NCBI GenBank assembly: GCA_008921705.1
Contig: VFFE01007878.1
Location: forward strand, 382,110 to 446,109
From: Burhinus oedicnemus
Lineage: Eukaryota > Chordata > Aves > Charadriiformes > Burhinidae
Length of the DNA stretch: 64,000 bases
Reading direction: 5' to 3'
In this document: piece after piece, positions 41,701 to 53,600 of the stretch
Layout of the letters: every line of letters begins with the position of its first letter
Numbering within the stretch: position 1 is the stretch's first letter
Notes under the pieces: generated by a model
Told to the model about the DNA's origin: nothing
What the model saw: the letters and a program-made list of their open reading frames with translations, nothing else
The model's database searches: none
Made by a program: the position numbers and the translations under genes

Positions 41701-44700
41701 TTGTGTTTTTTAAGGTCCTGAAAAACTGTTTAGATGTGCTGGCTTAATAATGATTGGAACCTGGACTTCATGCAGGCAATCTAAATACTTTCTCCAATCC
41801 GTACTGAATCAGGAAAAAAAGTTCCGTTAAATGGAAGTTGGACTACTTTGTCTTTATTTGATAATACCGCCTGTCTTAATCACAAACAGAACAAATCACT
41901 TGAGTATTCTAATAGCATAAGACTTGCACAATGCATTTGTAAACATGTGGTTTGTGGAAATTAGTGTATTACCTGGAAAAAAAAAAAAAGAAATACTCTG
42001 TCTCATTCAAAGACAAATATAGACTGAATAAGAGAAAGCTCTGGGAGAATCCCTTGTTCACAATTTTTGAAAATGCATTGAATGAACACACTTTGAACTT
42101 GAGCTTTTCTCTATTCAATGCATAAAATAAATGTAAGAGGATAAGGACTTGCAAAAAGCCTCTTGTGTGTGCAATAAAATAACCAGGATCCAGAAAGTGA
42201 CAGGACTGTTTTAAATATAAAAATGCTACCACTTTAAGGTTCTGTGCTTTAATATATCAGCAGTAAATAAAAAAAATAAATAGGTAGACTGTGATATGGA
42301 CTGTTTAATCTATGTGTAAGAGATGGCCAAACTCTGGATTAGGCTAAGTCTTAAGTCCAGAATAATACCACTGAAGTTATTAGGGTTTTAGTTCTATATG
42401 GCTGAGAGAGAAGCCATAATTTGTTGTACAAATTTATCTATCAATTACTTTGAAGAATAAATTGCCTGCATAAATAATGCTATATGGTCAAATAATATTT
42501 TTTGTGAAGTGCATAAATTTGAACTAGTAACTAGTAAATACCATCAACAAAAAAGCAGAAGCCTGAACAAAGTTCTTTCAATGCTGTAACACTGAACTCT
42601 GCTCTCTGAGGTATGCTTGCGTAAATACGGCACAAATATGTTGAAAGGTTGCTGGGAAGTGATTGTGTGAAGGCTTTTTTGAACCTCAGCTCTCTCCGAG
42701 TCCCTAGGTATGCTTGAGCAACTGGGGAAAAATGCTCACGACTGCTGTGCAGGTTGACTTTATCCTGTGCATAGTGAACCTCATTTCAGCCAGTACAAAT
42801 GGGTGCAGCGTGTATATATAGTAGTTCATACGGCTTAAGTGGGTTTTGAATGAGGATTTCGTTTTAGAATATTTGCTAATACTTAAGGACAACTAATTTG
42901 ATAGTACTTTAGACCTTTAAAAACACTTCTGCAGTCAGCAGAGCTCCAACAGACTTCCTGAAGGAAGCTTAAGGTAGTTTGCTTTTGTCTACATTTGCAT
43001 TTATACACTTTTCAGCAACAGTTTGGCTGTATGTGGCACTGATGTTGTCTTGAGCTGATTTACATTTCTTAGTATAGAAAATATTAAAGGCTCAGAGAGT
43101 ATTATAAAAGCAATTAATACCAAAACTGACATCTGGCAGTTCTTAGAGCAAAAAGATACAGAATTTCAATTTCCAGTTCTGTCAGTGTAGTGCATTTTGA
43201 GAACTATCACTTTGGAGAGAAAACGCTTTAAAGTTATAGGACAAAATGGTACAGATGTACAAACAAATAGAAATAACATGCTTAAATGAACATCATCATA
43301 GCGTGGAACATGATTTTCACAGTAGGCAGTATTTACACATTAGGGAAAAGTAATTTTCACAAAATAGTGTGAAATTTGTAATCATTTACATCTTGAGAGG
43401 TGTGCTTTTTTTAAATGATGGCATCTTGTGAAGTCTGCAGATGTAATATTTGGTGCTTTAGTTGCCATAATAAAGACTTTCATACCTTACAAATAAACGT
43501 AACTTATTAAAAGGGTGAGATATTTTCAAATCTTAATATGTACTTTTATAACTTTGACTGTGATCATTCCATCTTTGCCTTTAACATTTTCTTTTTTTCC
43601 CTAGTTCTTGCAAAACTGTTGTTCCATATTCCCTGTAACAAGCATTTCAAGAAATATGATACAGTTGGCAATACAACTTCCTGTTGGAATTTTATACAGA
43701 CTTCTTGACTTTGATAATGTGAATGTGTTTATGTTGATAAAGTGATTTATTATCTTAATTGTCAGTTATTTCTGATGTGATCCATTAGCATTATAAAATC
43801 ACTTCATTGTTTCAATTTCAATATATTTTAGTTTTAAAGAAGTATATTCTGACTGTAAATAAACTTGCAATTGTATGTCAACTGCAATTTTATATAATTT
43901 GAAAATTTTTTAGACTTTCAGAATAACTTGTTGCTTGGTTGAAATTTTGCATTTTTAGTTTCTGCCCACAACTGAAATAATGTTTTGTCAAAAAAGCTGC
44001 CATGGTGTGTTCTGTGGTGGTGGGGTTTTTTTTGTTGTTTTTTTGGGGGTCTTTTTTTGTGTGTGTGTGTAAAAGCGAAACAAATAGGTGATTTACCATT
44101 TTAAAGAAATTGTAAGATACTTTTTGACACATCAATAACTCTAAAAATAGATGAATGTTAGCTTTTTAAAGTGAGCTGTTTAAATTGATGTAACTCTACT
44201 AATCACATAACTAGCTCTATTCCAGTATTCAAATTGGTGCTGATTTTTTTTTTTTTTTTTTAACCAGTGGCTGCCTAAAGTAAAATGAATGAGTGATTTG
44301 TGAGCACAGAAGATAAGACACAGGATTACATTCAGTTTACTCTGGGTAATTTTCCACTGGGGAACTCTGGGGATTGTCCAATTTGTGTGTTGGGAGCACT
44401 GCATGTTTAACTATCCCCACTGGTAAATATTCATATCTGAGGCATCCATCAGCACCTTTCTTGGTGCAGGGCCTGGCTTTTTAAGCATTTCTAAGTCCAA
44501 CATTGGTAGTTAAGAGTAAGTTCTTTGGCAGCAAGTTTCTAAACTATATGACAACGGTAAAAGAATTAAGATAATTACTTTCACTAAGAAATGTTATAAA
44601 TGATTGTAGACTCCCAGATCATACCTGTACTCTGCTGTAAAGTTTTGCATCACTGATATCATCTATTGCATTCCTAAAATCTGAATATGAGGAAAGAAGA

Positions 44701-45520
44701 GGCGAAGGAACACTGTACATATGTTCACAAGAAATGGTCGTCTTGCAAAGGCTTGTAGATTGAAAGCCTTTTCTGACAGTTCTGGCTGGGGGAATTCTGA
44801 GCATCTGTCTTCCATATCAGGTACTACATAAAAAAGGAGTACAAATGAGTAACACTTCTTGAAGAACTTCATTCTTTTTCATTAACGTTACCTGTCCATG
44901 CTTCACATTCTTACATGGAGCATTTAGTAACATATATTTAACAAGTAAAAGATTTATTAAGCTATAAGATACTAAAGCAAAAGAACAATCACTGAACAAG
45001 GTAGAAACTCCTAATGTAGTTGGTACTCTTCAAAAGAAAGTAACTTTTAAATTTTCTGATTGTAAAGTGTTTGAGATAACTTTAATGCAGCCATGTTGTA
45101 ACTGTGTTGTACATAAATGTTTTTATTTTTTTTCCTTTAAGATTGGTGATATTATCATGTGCCAATGGAGTTAATGAGAAAAATGGGTTTCAAATAATGA
45201 AATATACTGACTACAAACAGACAGCTTCCAGGATAATGATACTGTGGGATACAGGTGTCTTTTTAGGATTCTTTTTTTTTTTTTTTTTTCAGAACTAGAG
45301 TCTGACTGCCAGTTAAATTTAAGTTAGCTATAGTATGTAAGAAAGCATAACTATGTAAAGGTATATATATTTTTTTTTTAATCCCCCTTATTTAGTCTTA
45401 TCCATTATTTTTTAAATATATGCTTCTGTCTTACTCAGGTTGAATCAGTTGATTTTTATCCAGTAGGTAAACTCCTGAGGAATACTTTCCTATGTCCTTG
45501 TGTTTCCATTGATTGATACT

Positions 45521-46297
45521 TATATTGCGTATGTGTGGCAAGGTTTTTTGTAGTGGGGTGGGGAGGCTGCAGGTGTGGCTTCTATGGGAAGAAGTCAGGG
45601 ACTGCCTCTTGCCAGACACAGCCATTTCCAGATGGCTCTGCAATGGACCCACCACATGACAGAGCTGAACCCATCAGCCCAGTTGGTGCGTCTGTGAAAA
45701 CATATTAAGAAAAGGCAGAAAATGTCAGACAGACAAAGGAGGAGGGAACAAAAAGAGTGAGAAACAGCAGAGGAAGAAGTGCTGCAGGCATTGGACCAGA
45801 CTTCCCCCTACAGCCTGTGGAGAGAACCCATGCTGGAGCAGATAGATATTCCAGAAGGACTGCAGCCCATGCAGACTCCACACTGGAGCAGATTCTCCTT
45901 GAGAGGAATTGTGGCCTGTGGAGAGTCCAAGATGAAGCAGATTTTCTGAAGGACTGCAGCCCATGGGGAACCCGTGCTGGAGTAGAGGAAAAGTGTGAGA
46001 AGGAAGGAGTGGAGGAGAGAAACCAATGTGTACTCACCGTAACTCCCATTCCCTCATGCCATTTTGGGGTGGGTCGAGAAGTCTGGAATGAAGGAGTGAA
46101 GTTGAGCCTGGGAAAAGTGGGGAGGAAAGGTGCTGTTTTAATGTTTGTCTTTTTGTTTCTCACTCCCTGAATATATTTTAATTAGCAATAAAGTAAAGTT
46201 GATTTTCCCCAAGCTGAGTCTGCTTTGCCTGTAATGGAAATCTTCCTGTCTTTATCTTGACCTACAAGATTTTTCATTCTGTTTCCTCCTTCTGTCC
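45521..46297 (+). repeat. Endogenous retrovirus LTR, copy 1, 3'-truncated
   Basis: The sequence is collinear with the copy at 55285-56424. It shares the TGTGTGGCAAGGTTTT start, the GAACCCATCAG segment, an AT-rich promoter-like stretch (CATATTAAGA, 45701-45710), repeated GCAGCCCATG/CTGGAGCAG units at about 45810-45985, and the polyadenylation signal AATAAA (46187-46192) followed by CCCCAAGCTGAGTCTGCTTTGCC. Homology stops at about 46297, before the last 100-odd bases present in copy 2, so the 3' end is missing. The first bases also depart from TG. No target duplication is visible. Open frames across it on both strands are by-products of its GC-rich minisatellite and not genes. It sits in an intron of the STPG2-like relic. 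Confidence 0.85.
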
Positions 46298-47147
46298 CTT
46301 TAAACCAAAATAAAGGTTCTGCATATGCAAATTGGTAGTTTTCTTGGTTTAGTTTAAAGTGATCTATATAGGGAATGTTGAATCACAAAATTGAGGCTAT
46401 GGAAAGCATGGTGCTCTTCAATTTAATTCTGTGCTTTCTATTTCCTGCCCAACATTTTTTTTTTTCATGCTGATCCTTAGTGGGACTTAATTTATATCTA
46501 ACTATAGTAAATTCAATTGTCCAGAGATTGTGCTCTATACCAACGATAAATCTCAGGCACCAAGGCCAACTGGCATCACACAACTTATGTTCACACAGGT
46601 AAATTCTTTTCCCCTAAAATATATTTACAATAAACTTACAGTTCTTCCTCACATTATTGTTTTGAGATATGTACTAGTTGTCTTGTGGTATTTAAGTATC
46701 TGAGTATAAATATACTTTGATTTCTGCAATATTGTATACAATACGTACCATGTATAGAGACAACAGTGATGTAAATTGCAAATGTAAGGCACAATTTTTC
46801 AAAGGTAAGCATGTCTTTGAAAATGTCTGTATCTATACCACTAATGAATGGGTTGACCAAATAAACATTTTGCATACTGTTAGCAGTATGGCTATGTATT
46901 TGTTCACATACATGCAAAGTATTTTGCACAACTAAGTGTTATTAATTCTTGCTGTTAATACATGGTTGAAAACTGCTCCTATGTGACCAGAAAGATTTAA
47001 GCTGGTAGCTGCCACTGTGTCTGAATTACGTTAAAAAAGAAAGAATGCTGTAAATGTACTGTACTGATGTAAGCACTTTCTGTTTATGTAGTTTCTGAAT
47101 GTGCTGTAGGGTATCATTGGCATATTTTTCCCCTTGTGCTTCACTAG

Positions 47148-47295
47148 CGATTTCCACCTGGGAAATCAATCACACGAGCTCCTGGCACATATAATGAGCC
47201 ACGCACGGCTCTTGAATCCTACAAAACATCAGGAATGAAAAAGATCCAAACTGCTGTTTGATTTACTCAAGACCGCAAGCTAGAAAAAAAACCAG
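47148..47295 (+). pseudogene. STPG2: STPG2-like exon relic with in-frame TGA and small deletion
   Basis: Seen: acceptor TTTTTCCCCTTGTGCTTCACTAG before 47148 and a GT donor at 47296 (CCAG|GTTTGC). In frame from the first base the block reads RAPGTYNEPRTALES, then MKKIQTAV, then TGA at 47259-47261, then FTQDRKLEKKP. Family knowledge: the vertebrate protein has PGTYNEPRTAL followed by an IPFGQ-AVRFTQD segment. The residues after the TGA continue the homology in the same frame, so the stop most simply replaces an arginine codon (CGA to TGA). About three codons (PFG) are also missing just before it. Inference: a true orthologous exon inactivated by a nonsense change. It ends with one split-codon base. 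An LTR insertion lies about 850 bp upstream in the preceding intron. Confidence 0.82.
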
Positions 47296-49185
47296 GTTTG
47301 CAATTAATCCAAATACTGCTGGTATTCAGGGTACAGAACCTAATATTAGTGAGACTGATATTCTAGGACTTTAGTAATTAATGTTGTAATTGAAAATATG
47401 AAATTAATTTGAAACGAAAATACTCTAAGGATTAGAGAAAATGTACATATTGGATTTTGGTCAAAGGAATGCAAATATGCTTTCCAACTCACCGTTATTT
47501 TGGGTTTCTAGGAAATCTGAACACTTATTTAGCTATGCAAACTGATTTATAACAGTATGTTCGGTTTACTTCATTTATAGGATTGCTACCTAATGAAGAA
47601 GCAATATGAACAGCATCTGTGGATTGTGGATTTCTTCTTTTTCCCCATTTAGGGCTATTATTAAATAAGTCTATTTCTGTAAAATACAAGCTCTATAGCT
47701 AACTATCAACAAAATACCAAAGATGCAATCTTACTATGGAAAGCACGACTTTACATAAGTGAATACATGAATAGTGAAACGCTTTCACTCTACAGGCAAG
47801 ATTGTATGTCACACCAGTTTAGCGTTGGTATGTGGATGGAAGAGCAAGTGGTAGAACTCATTTCTAAAAAACACGTTCACATAGCACGCTTTTTTGCAGT
47901 ATACCAGTTCTATTTGGTCACCTGATGTGACCAGTCACTTTGTTGAACAGAGACTTAGTGTCCTCTGTAGCTTTTTTGCATTTGCTTCTCTTTGTTTTGT
48001 CCTCAAGTGCTCATAAGTCACACGAGTCATCTGCAACTCAGTGGTTTCCTTGAAGCTCACTTTTCGCTCTGCTTGACAAATGTAGCAGTTGTGTTTTATC
48101 CACCAAGTTGCAGGTCAGTTGCCTGTGCCATCTATGTAAATTATGTGTGTCCTACCACTATTTTATCTGCCATTTACGCCTTGCACTGAAAAGAGGGAAA
48201 TATTCAGAAATACCTTCTAAACGACAGCACAGTGTCATCCTCAGATCTCATCACAATGCGCGGTCTCAGACCCTGGATCAGTCAGAATGAGAGGTATTGC
48301 CCTTGGCACCTTTTATGTTTTCTGTCCTGAACTGCATAGATAAGCTGGAGCCATTAACTTAAGAGACTGGTCAGAAGAATTTTTTCCTACCCCACCGTAC
48401 TTTGGGGTGAGTGTTCTGAGACTTTTTGGGGGTGTGTGTGCTGACAGCAGTTACAGAGACTCAAGGTACTGTTTTACCATGTAGTTAAGTTTTTGACATA
48501 AAACCCCTTGTCTGATTCTTCTGCATAATGTTGAGGACATTACTCAGAAGGTGATACTCACCCTTTCTATATTTATGAGTGCCGATGAGGATACAGTCTT
48601 AACTCCTCTCTCCTTTGCTCTTGACAGATGTTAATTTTGAAACAGCTTTTCTGCTCACCTGTCAACTCCTTACTAGCAAGCCTTTAAAGTACACCTGGAA
48701 AGCCTTATGCTTGTCCTCTTCTGTTGAACACAGCTGTGCATCACATTAGATGCCTCAATTCTAAACTGTCATTGGAGATTACCCAGTACAATTTGCTTCC
48801 CTGCTATCAGTCCAAATCTTTTATTAGCTTCCTCTTGTATAAACCTACTTTAGTACAAAGCAAAATCTCCATTATTATGAGTCTGTACAGTAGTTTCCCC
48901 TCTACCAAAACCAAAAAACAAACAAACAACCAACCAACAACAACAAAAAGAAGAAAAAAGGGGGTGGAGAGGTTTCCAGAAGAGTTACCTTTTCAGACCA
49001 CAAAGAAAAAGAGGAGGGCAACCCTGTATTCGGCTTGGACCAATGATGTTTAGTGTAACTCTGATATCAGTTACAGCAAAAAAGCCTTTTTACATCCAGA
49101 CAGATTTCCCACCACGAAAGATGTGATTCAGCACTCAAATGGTCATTGTATTCCAATGTTGAAATCCTTATAGTATTGAAAATGA

Positions 49186-49308
49186 AAGTTTAAAAAAAAT
49201 GTATTTTTGGCATGTGTAAGGACAGTAGCATTTGGATCTTCAGCTCTTCAATATTTACCTTTTTGGAAAAAGCAAGATTTTTGTACTCCTGACCTTGCTG
49301 ATTATCAG
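49186..49308 (+). pseudogene. STPG2: STPG2-like exon relic, frame blocked upstream, PG motif lost
   Basis: Seen: an open stretch ending at a CAG|GTAACT donor (GT at 49309) reads VAFGSSALQYLPFWKKQDFC and then TPDLADYQ. Family knowledge: vertebrate STPG2 has an SAFGSSVPRTFF segment followed by ATPGPGTYQ. The match is clear at the start and end, but PGPGTYQ has become PDLADYQ. Upstream in the same frame are stops at 49171-49173, 49177-49179 and 49183-49185, where another roughly 25 residues are expected. A short YSNV match sits in a different frame at 49149, consistent with a frameshift. A weak acceptor at 49224-49225 would fit the phase of the 47148 exon but would shorten the exon. The 5' boundary is therefore unresolved. 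Confidence 0.68.
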
Positions 49309-50565
49309 GTAACTTTAAAAAATATTACTTTAAAAAGAAAGTAAAGAAGATAAAAAATACCTGAGAATTTTAGAAGTTAACTTATTTTTTTCCAAATGAG
49401 TAATATCTTATGAAGTATTATTTGTATTTGGTGAAAAAGAGAACGAAGCAATGAAAGAGAGCTAGGTACTGAGTATGCCCAGATAAATATGTCTACACTT
49501 TTGTTCCTGAATTTATATTTTTGCTCTTTTGTAGAAATGATGAGTTTAAAGCCAAAACCAATCAGTTTTGACACTTTTTGTCATATAAAGCAGAACATAT
49601 TTTACTCACAATGGTATTAAATCTGGGCTTTTTGGTGCAGTTAAAAGGAACACTTACGATCATGAAGTTATGTAAATGTTAGAGAAGAAACGAAAAAAAA
49701 AAATTGGTGGTGAATTAGGCATTTTACTAGTTGTTTTTGGAATAACAAGTTCTGAGGCTTTTCAGCTTTCCTACTTATATTTTTGTTGCATAGTCTTTCT
49801 GGTCTTTGTTACAACTTCCCTATCTCTACTTCAAAATAATAATCCCTCTAAAATGTGTTATTCACTACTTGCTTAACGTGTCATAGAGTCTTATATTGCA
49901 ACCTGGTTCTGTCTAAATCGTTATCAACTGAAGGGAAGCATTTAAGAACATGATTAATTCTAAGCATTGTAAAGTTCCATTCCCAGAGTTCCGTGTTTAT
50001 GTTGAATCACAGCTGAATGCAAAATATATTATCATCTGATTATATTCACAGACAAATAGCCTATTGTTTTTGAAATACATAAACTGAAATTGTTAGTCCT
50101 TCTGCCCTAACTTCTAAGAGAATCATGCTCATTCATCATTGCAGCTATTTGAACACTTAAATCTAATTTGATTCAAGTATAGCATACAAAGACATAGTTT
50201 AACATGCTAAAATGTGAGAAATGTGATTAGAAAGTGGATGAGTTAGGAAGGTAAGATAAAGATCACAGTAACTGGATAATTAACAACTTTTAAAACCTAG
50301 AGCATCAAACCCCCTATATCCTCTTCAGCAGTAAGAAGAGCTTTAAAACTAACACAAATTTTTACTTCAATATTCAACATAGAGATCTGTTTCCGGAGCT
50401 TGGAGTGTGTTTTGTCCCTTTGCATTTGCCACACTTAATCAGTGAATGCTCTATTGTTTAGGGGCTAAATTTGTGCTATGCTGATGACGTTTGAGAGGGT
50501 CTCATTCTCTGCTCATTAAAAACATGACCATTGTTCCCTTTCATACCTGGTTTTCCCATCCACAG

Positions 50566-50620
50566 AAACTGAGATGATGGTTTGTGCCCTGTCACATCAG
50601 GATGAGGAATCAGTGTGCGG
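50566..50620 (+). other. Unassigned 55-nt open block with strong splice sites
   Basis: A strong acceptor (CTGGTTTTCCCATCCACAG) precedes 50566 and a strong donor (CGG|GTAAGG) follows 50620. One frame is open through the block and reads TEMMVCALSHQDEESVCG. I do not recognise the peptide. It could be a further 3' exon of the STPG2-like locus, a non-coding exon, or chance. Its phase (two leading bases) does not follow from the frame that ends at 49308. The opposite strand of the same interval is also open, so coding cannot be assigned to either strand. Confidence 0.3.
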
Positions 50621-53600
50621 GTAAGGAATGTGCTTTGACCCCGAAGTGTAGAAACACATGTAGACATTTTTTGAATGAATTTTCCTTTGTACTAGTAATT
50701 TAGCTCTCTGTGGTACTGCGGAATAACTTCTTGCCAGCTTTCATATGCTTGCATGTGTAACAAAATATCCCTTGTTGGAATATTGACCTCTAGATCTAGC
50801 AGCTAGGATCCTATTACTTCAGCTAAAAGAGTTCACTCTGTTAGGCTGTATTTTTTGTTCTGATGCTGAAGTTAGAAAAAGAGGCATGATAAAATTTACT
50901 TCCCTTTACAGCACAGTTTCATGATTAGCATTTAAGTCCTCTTTAGGTCTATATTAAATTCCTTTACCTTCTGTTTTATCTCTCTCTTATAGATTCTCGA
51001 TAAACCATGCATTTAGATTTTAACATAGAATAGTCTTTCTGCAGTTCTAAAGTATGGCTACAAATGGCCTGTCACACAATTCAATGTATTTCTCATAAAG
51101 TAATTTTAAGGAGAAGAGAAGAAACTAAGCAAAGTTTACTGGTCTTACAGAAGACGCCTGTGGCTAGCATTATCACCTATGCTTTTCTTTGAAAAGTTCT
51201 TGGTCAAGGGCAGATAATTTTACAGCCAGAAGATGCATCTAGAGACTCCCTTAAATTTTATAGAAATATACTTCTACATATATACTCAAAGAGAAACTTC
51301 ACCAGGTGATAATCCCACCTCTGTTTGCAGAAAATAATTAATTAGGGTGTTTTCACAACACTGCCAATGATAAAATGTAACAAAACACTGTTTGATTTAA
51401 CAGTTGGTAATTTTATGTCATACTTCTGGTTTTACAGAATACTTAGTACTACTTTTTGCTTACAATATTTATAAATGTTCTATTACTCATTCAAGTATGT
51501 TTTTTACACAATAAAATCAATTTTTAAATGTACTTCTTCCTTTTCTGTACACTTTATAACATTTTGTAGAAAGGAAAAAACACCTCATGACTTTTATTTA
51601 AATAAAGATGTAAAATTTAGCTAAGAAATAAAAAGAATTAAATTACAAAATTACTGCTTTCCTCAATTGTCAGATAGTTAAGGTGCTCTATCATTCATTC
51701 TCTCTCAGATTCTTTCTTAGCAAATATATTATGTGACCATCTGAGAATCCTCTTAAAAGGCAAAAACATGCACTTTGCCAAATAGAATAGCTACTGGGAC
51801 AGATTTTTTTGAGCATTACAAAAATGGAAATGAGTTCCCCAGGTGTTAATCAGGCAAACTAAACTGCTTGCTTATATTATCATGGCAATTAATTGTAGAT
51901 ATAATTAGAGACGACACTTGTTTAATAAAGGGCAGAACAGTACACTGAAGAAACTTCATGTTTGCAGTCCTACATAATAATAAAACCAGTTGCTAGCAAA
52001 GATTGATGATTGCTGTCTTCATTTTGAAAACTTTTACTTAGCCTTTCAGGACAACAGAGCATACACATTTAACTAACATGTGTATACACATAAATATCAG
52101 ATTCTACTGACTGACTGAAGTAGACTGCTAAGAAGTTCTCAACCTTAATATAAAAATCTCTTTAAGTCAAAAACGTGCCTGAAGAATTAAAAGGAATAAA
52201 ATATCTGCAGTTAACATTTTAAAATTTCCATATATAGGGAAATATTATTCAATATTATTAAAATATTTCAAAATTTAAAAACATTTTTCACAAGTGGTAA
52301 TCTCAGGAATACTGTTTTTTATACTTTCTTCATTAAGATCTTTGTATACAAACTTGTTGGAAGGAAAAAAAAAAGTTGCATAAAAGTTGTAGGAGTAGAA
52401 GAATACGAATAAGGAAAGATACATGTTTCTAAATCAACTTCGCCCTGCCCTACAACAGCTGTATATCTGTGGCTGGTTCAGCACCCACAGGAGTACTTCC
52501 TCTTCTCTCTGCTGGCATCGTGGATCTAGGTTTTTTGGAGTTTGTAGACTCATGGCCAATTGCTTAGACTTCTCTCTCCTGAGCCTAGGGCTTCTTTTTG
52601 TCCTCAGTTCGGGTTTTTTTTGTGGTGGTTGTTGTGTGGGTTTTTGGTTTGGTGTTTTTTTTTTTTTTTTTCCATTCTTTTGGTCTTTAGGAGCAACTTT
52701 TAATGTCATATACCAATTCTTGTGACAAATTCCATGCTTGTGGCACTGGATACTGGAAGCTCTGCAGTGTTACTGTTGTCATGTACAGATAGTTAAAGGT
52801 GTATTGCCACCTTCATTCCGGAAATCATCCCAGTTCGGTTAAGCTCATATTCACTTAGCACTGAAGCTGAAATTTGAGCAAGTACGTACAGTTGAGTGCC
52901 TGTCTGCTTCTTTTCCTGAATGGTGATATGCTGGCATCTCAGTGCATGCATCTTCAGCAATTTTCCTTCTGGAGTTTGAGCCTCACATTATATTAACAGA
53001 AATAGAGTTTTAAGTCATTGGGACTTATACATATTCTTCTGTGTTTCATTGAATAAAGTGCAGGAAACTGGAATCAAATACGTTTCTGGTGTTAGACTCG
53101 GGAAATGAATGTTTGGGTGCATGTTTTAAAATACTTATATTGTATGTTACTACTAAGTATGATAGTTGCATATTATAACCAGCAATAAATGTTTTCTGTA
53201 TTCTTTCACAGAAATTCAAATAAATTTTTTTTTTGTATTGTTAGTATAACATTAAATAATTTTAAGAGTGAAGGTAAAAATGTTAAAATGAAATTTGGAT
53301 TTTTTTTGCTTCAGTGTTTTTGACCTTTTCTGATTCTTTTAGTAGGTGTTTATTTTTGCAACTATTACATAATGTTCCCTATAAAATATGCAATTTGAGA
53401 AACATGACTAAGTTGCTATTTCTGTAATAACCATGGTTAATTTTCAAGAGTTTTATTGTTTAATGTTTTATTAATATAACTTGTGCTCTTAATTTTAAAA
53501 TATAATGTAAAACTTGCCGTATATGTAGAGATTATGTGAAACAAGCAGAATACTCTGAAATTGACTTTAGATCGTTAGTTCTAATGTTAACAGGATTCAT

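Larger units (their letters stand above)
29347..47147 (+). other. Long intron-like span; expected STPG2 exon not found
   Basis: The vertebrate protein would need a further exon here, encoding a GVPGPGKYN-type repeat and a serine/phenylalanine-rich stretch. I scanned for it and found no match, so it is deleted or too decayed to see. Contents: a 20-bp direct repeat at 37585-37624, a (TTTC)n at about 38716-38735, T-runs at 44245-44262 and 45272-45289, and LTR copy 1. Confidence 0.55.

Noticed and set aside
45705..46170. Overlapping open frames of 137-152 codons on both strands
   Set aside because: They fall entirely inside LTR copy 1 and its GC-rich repeat units.
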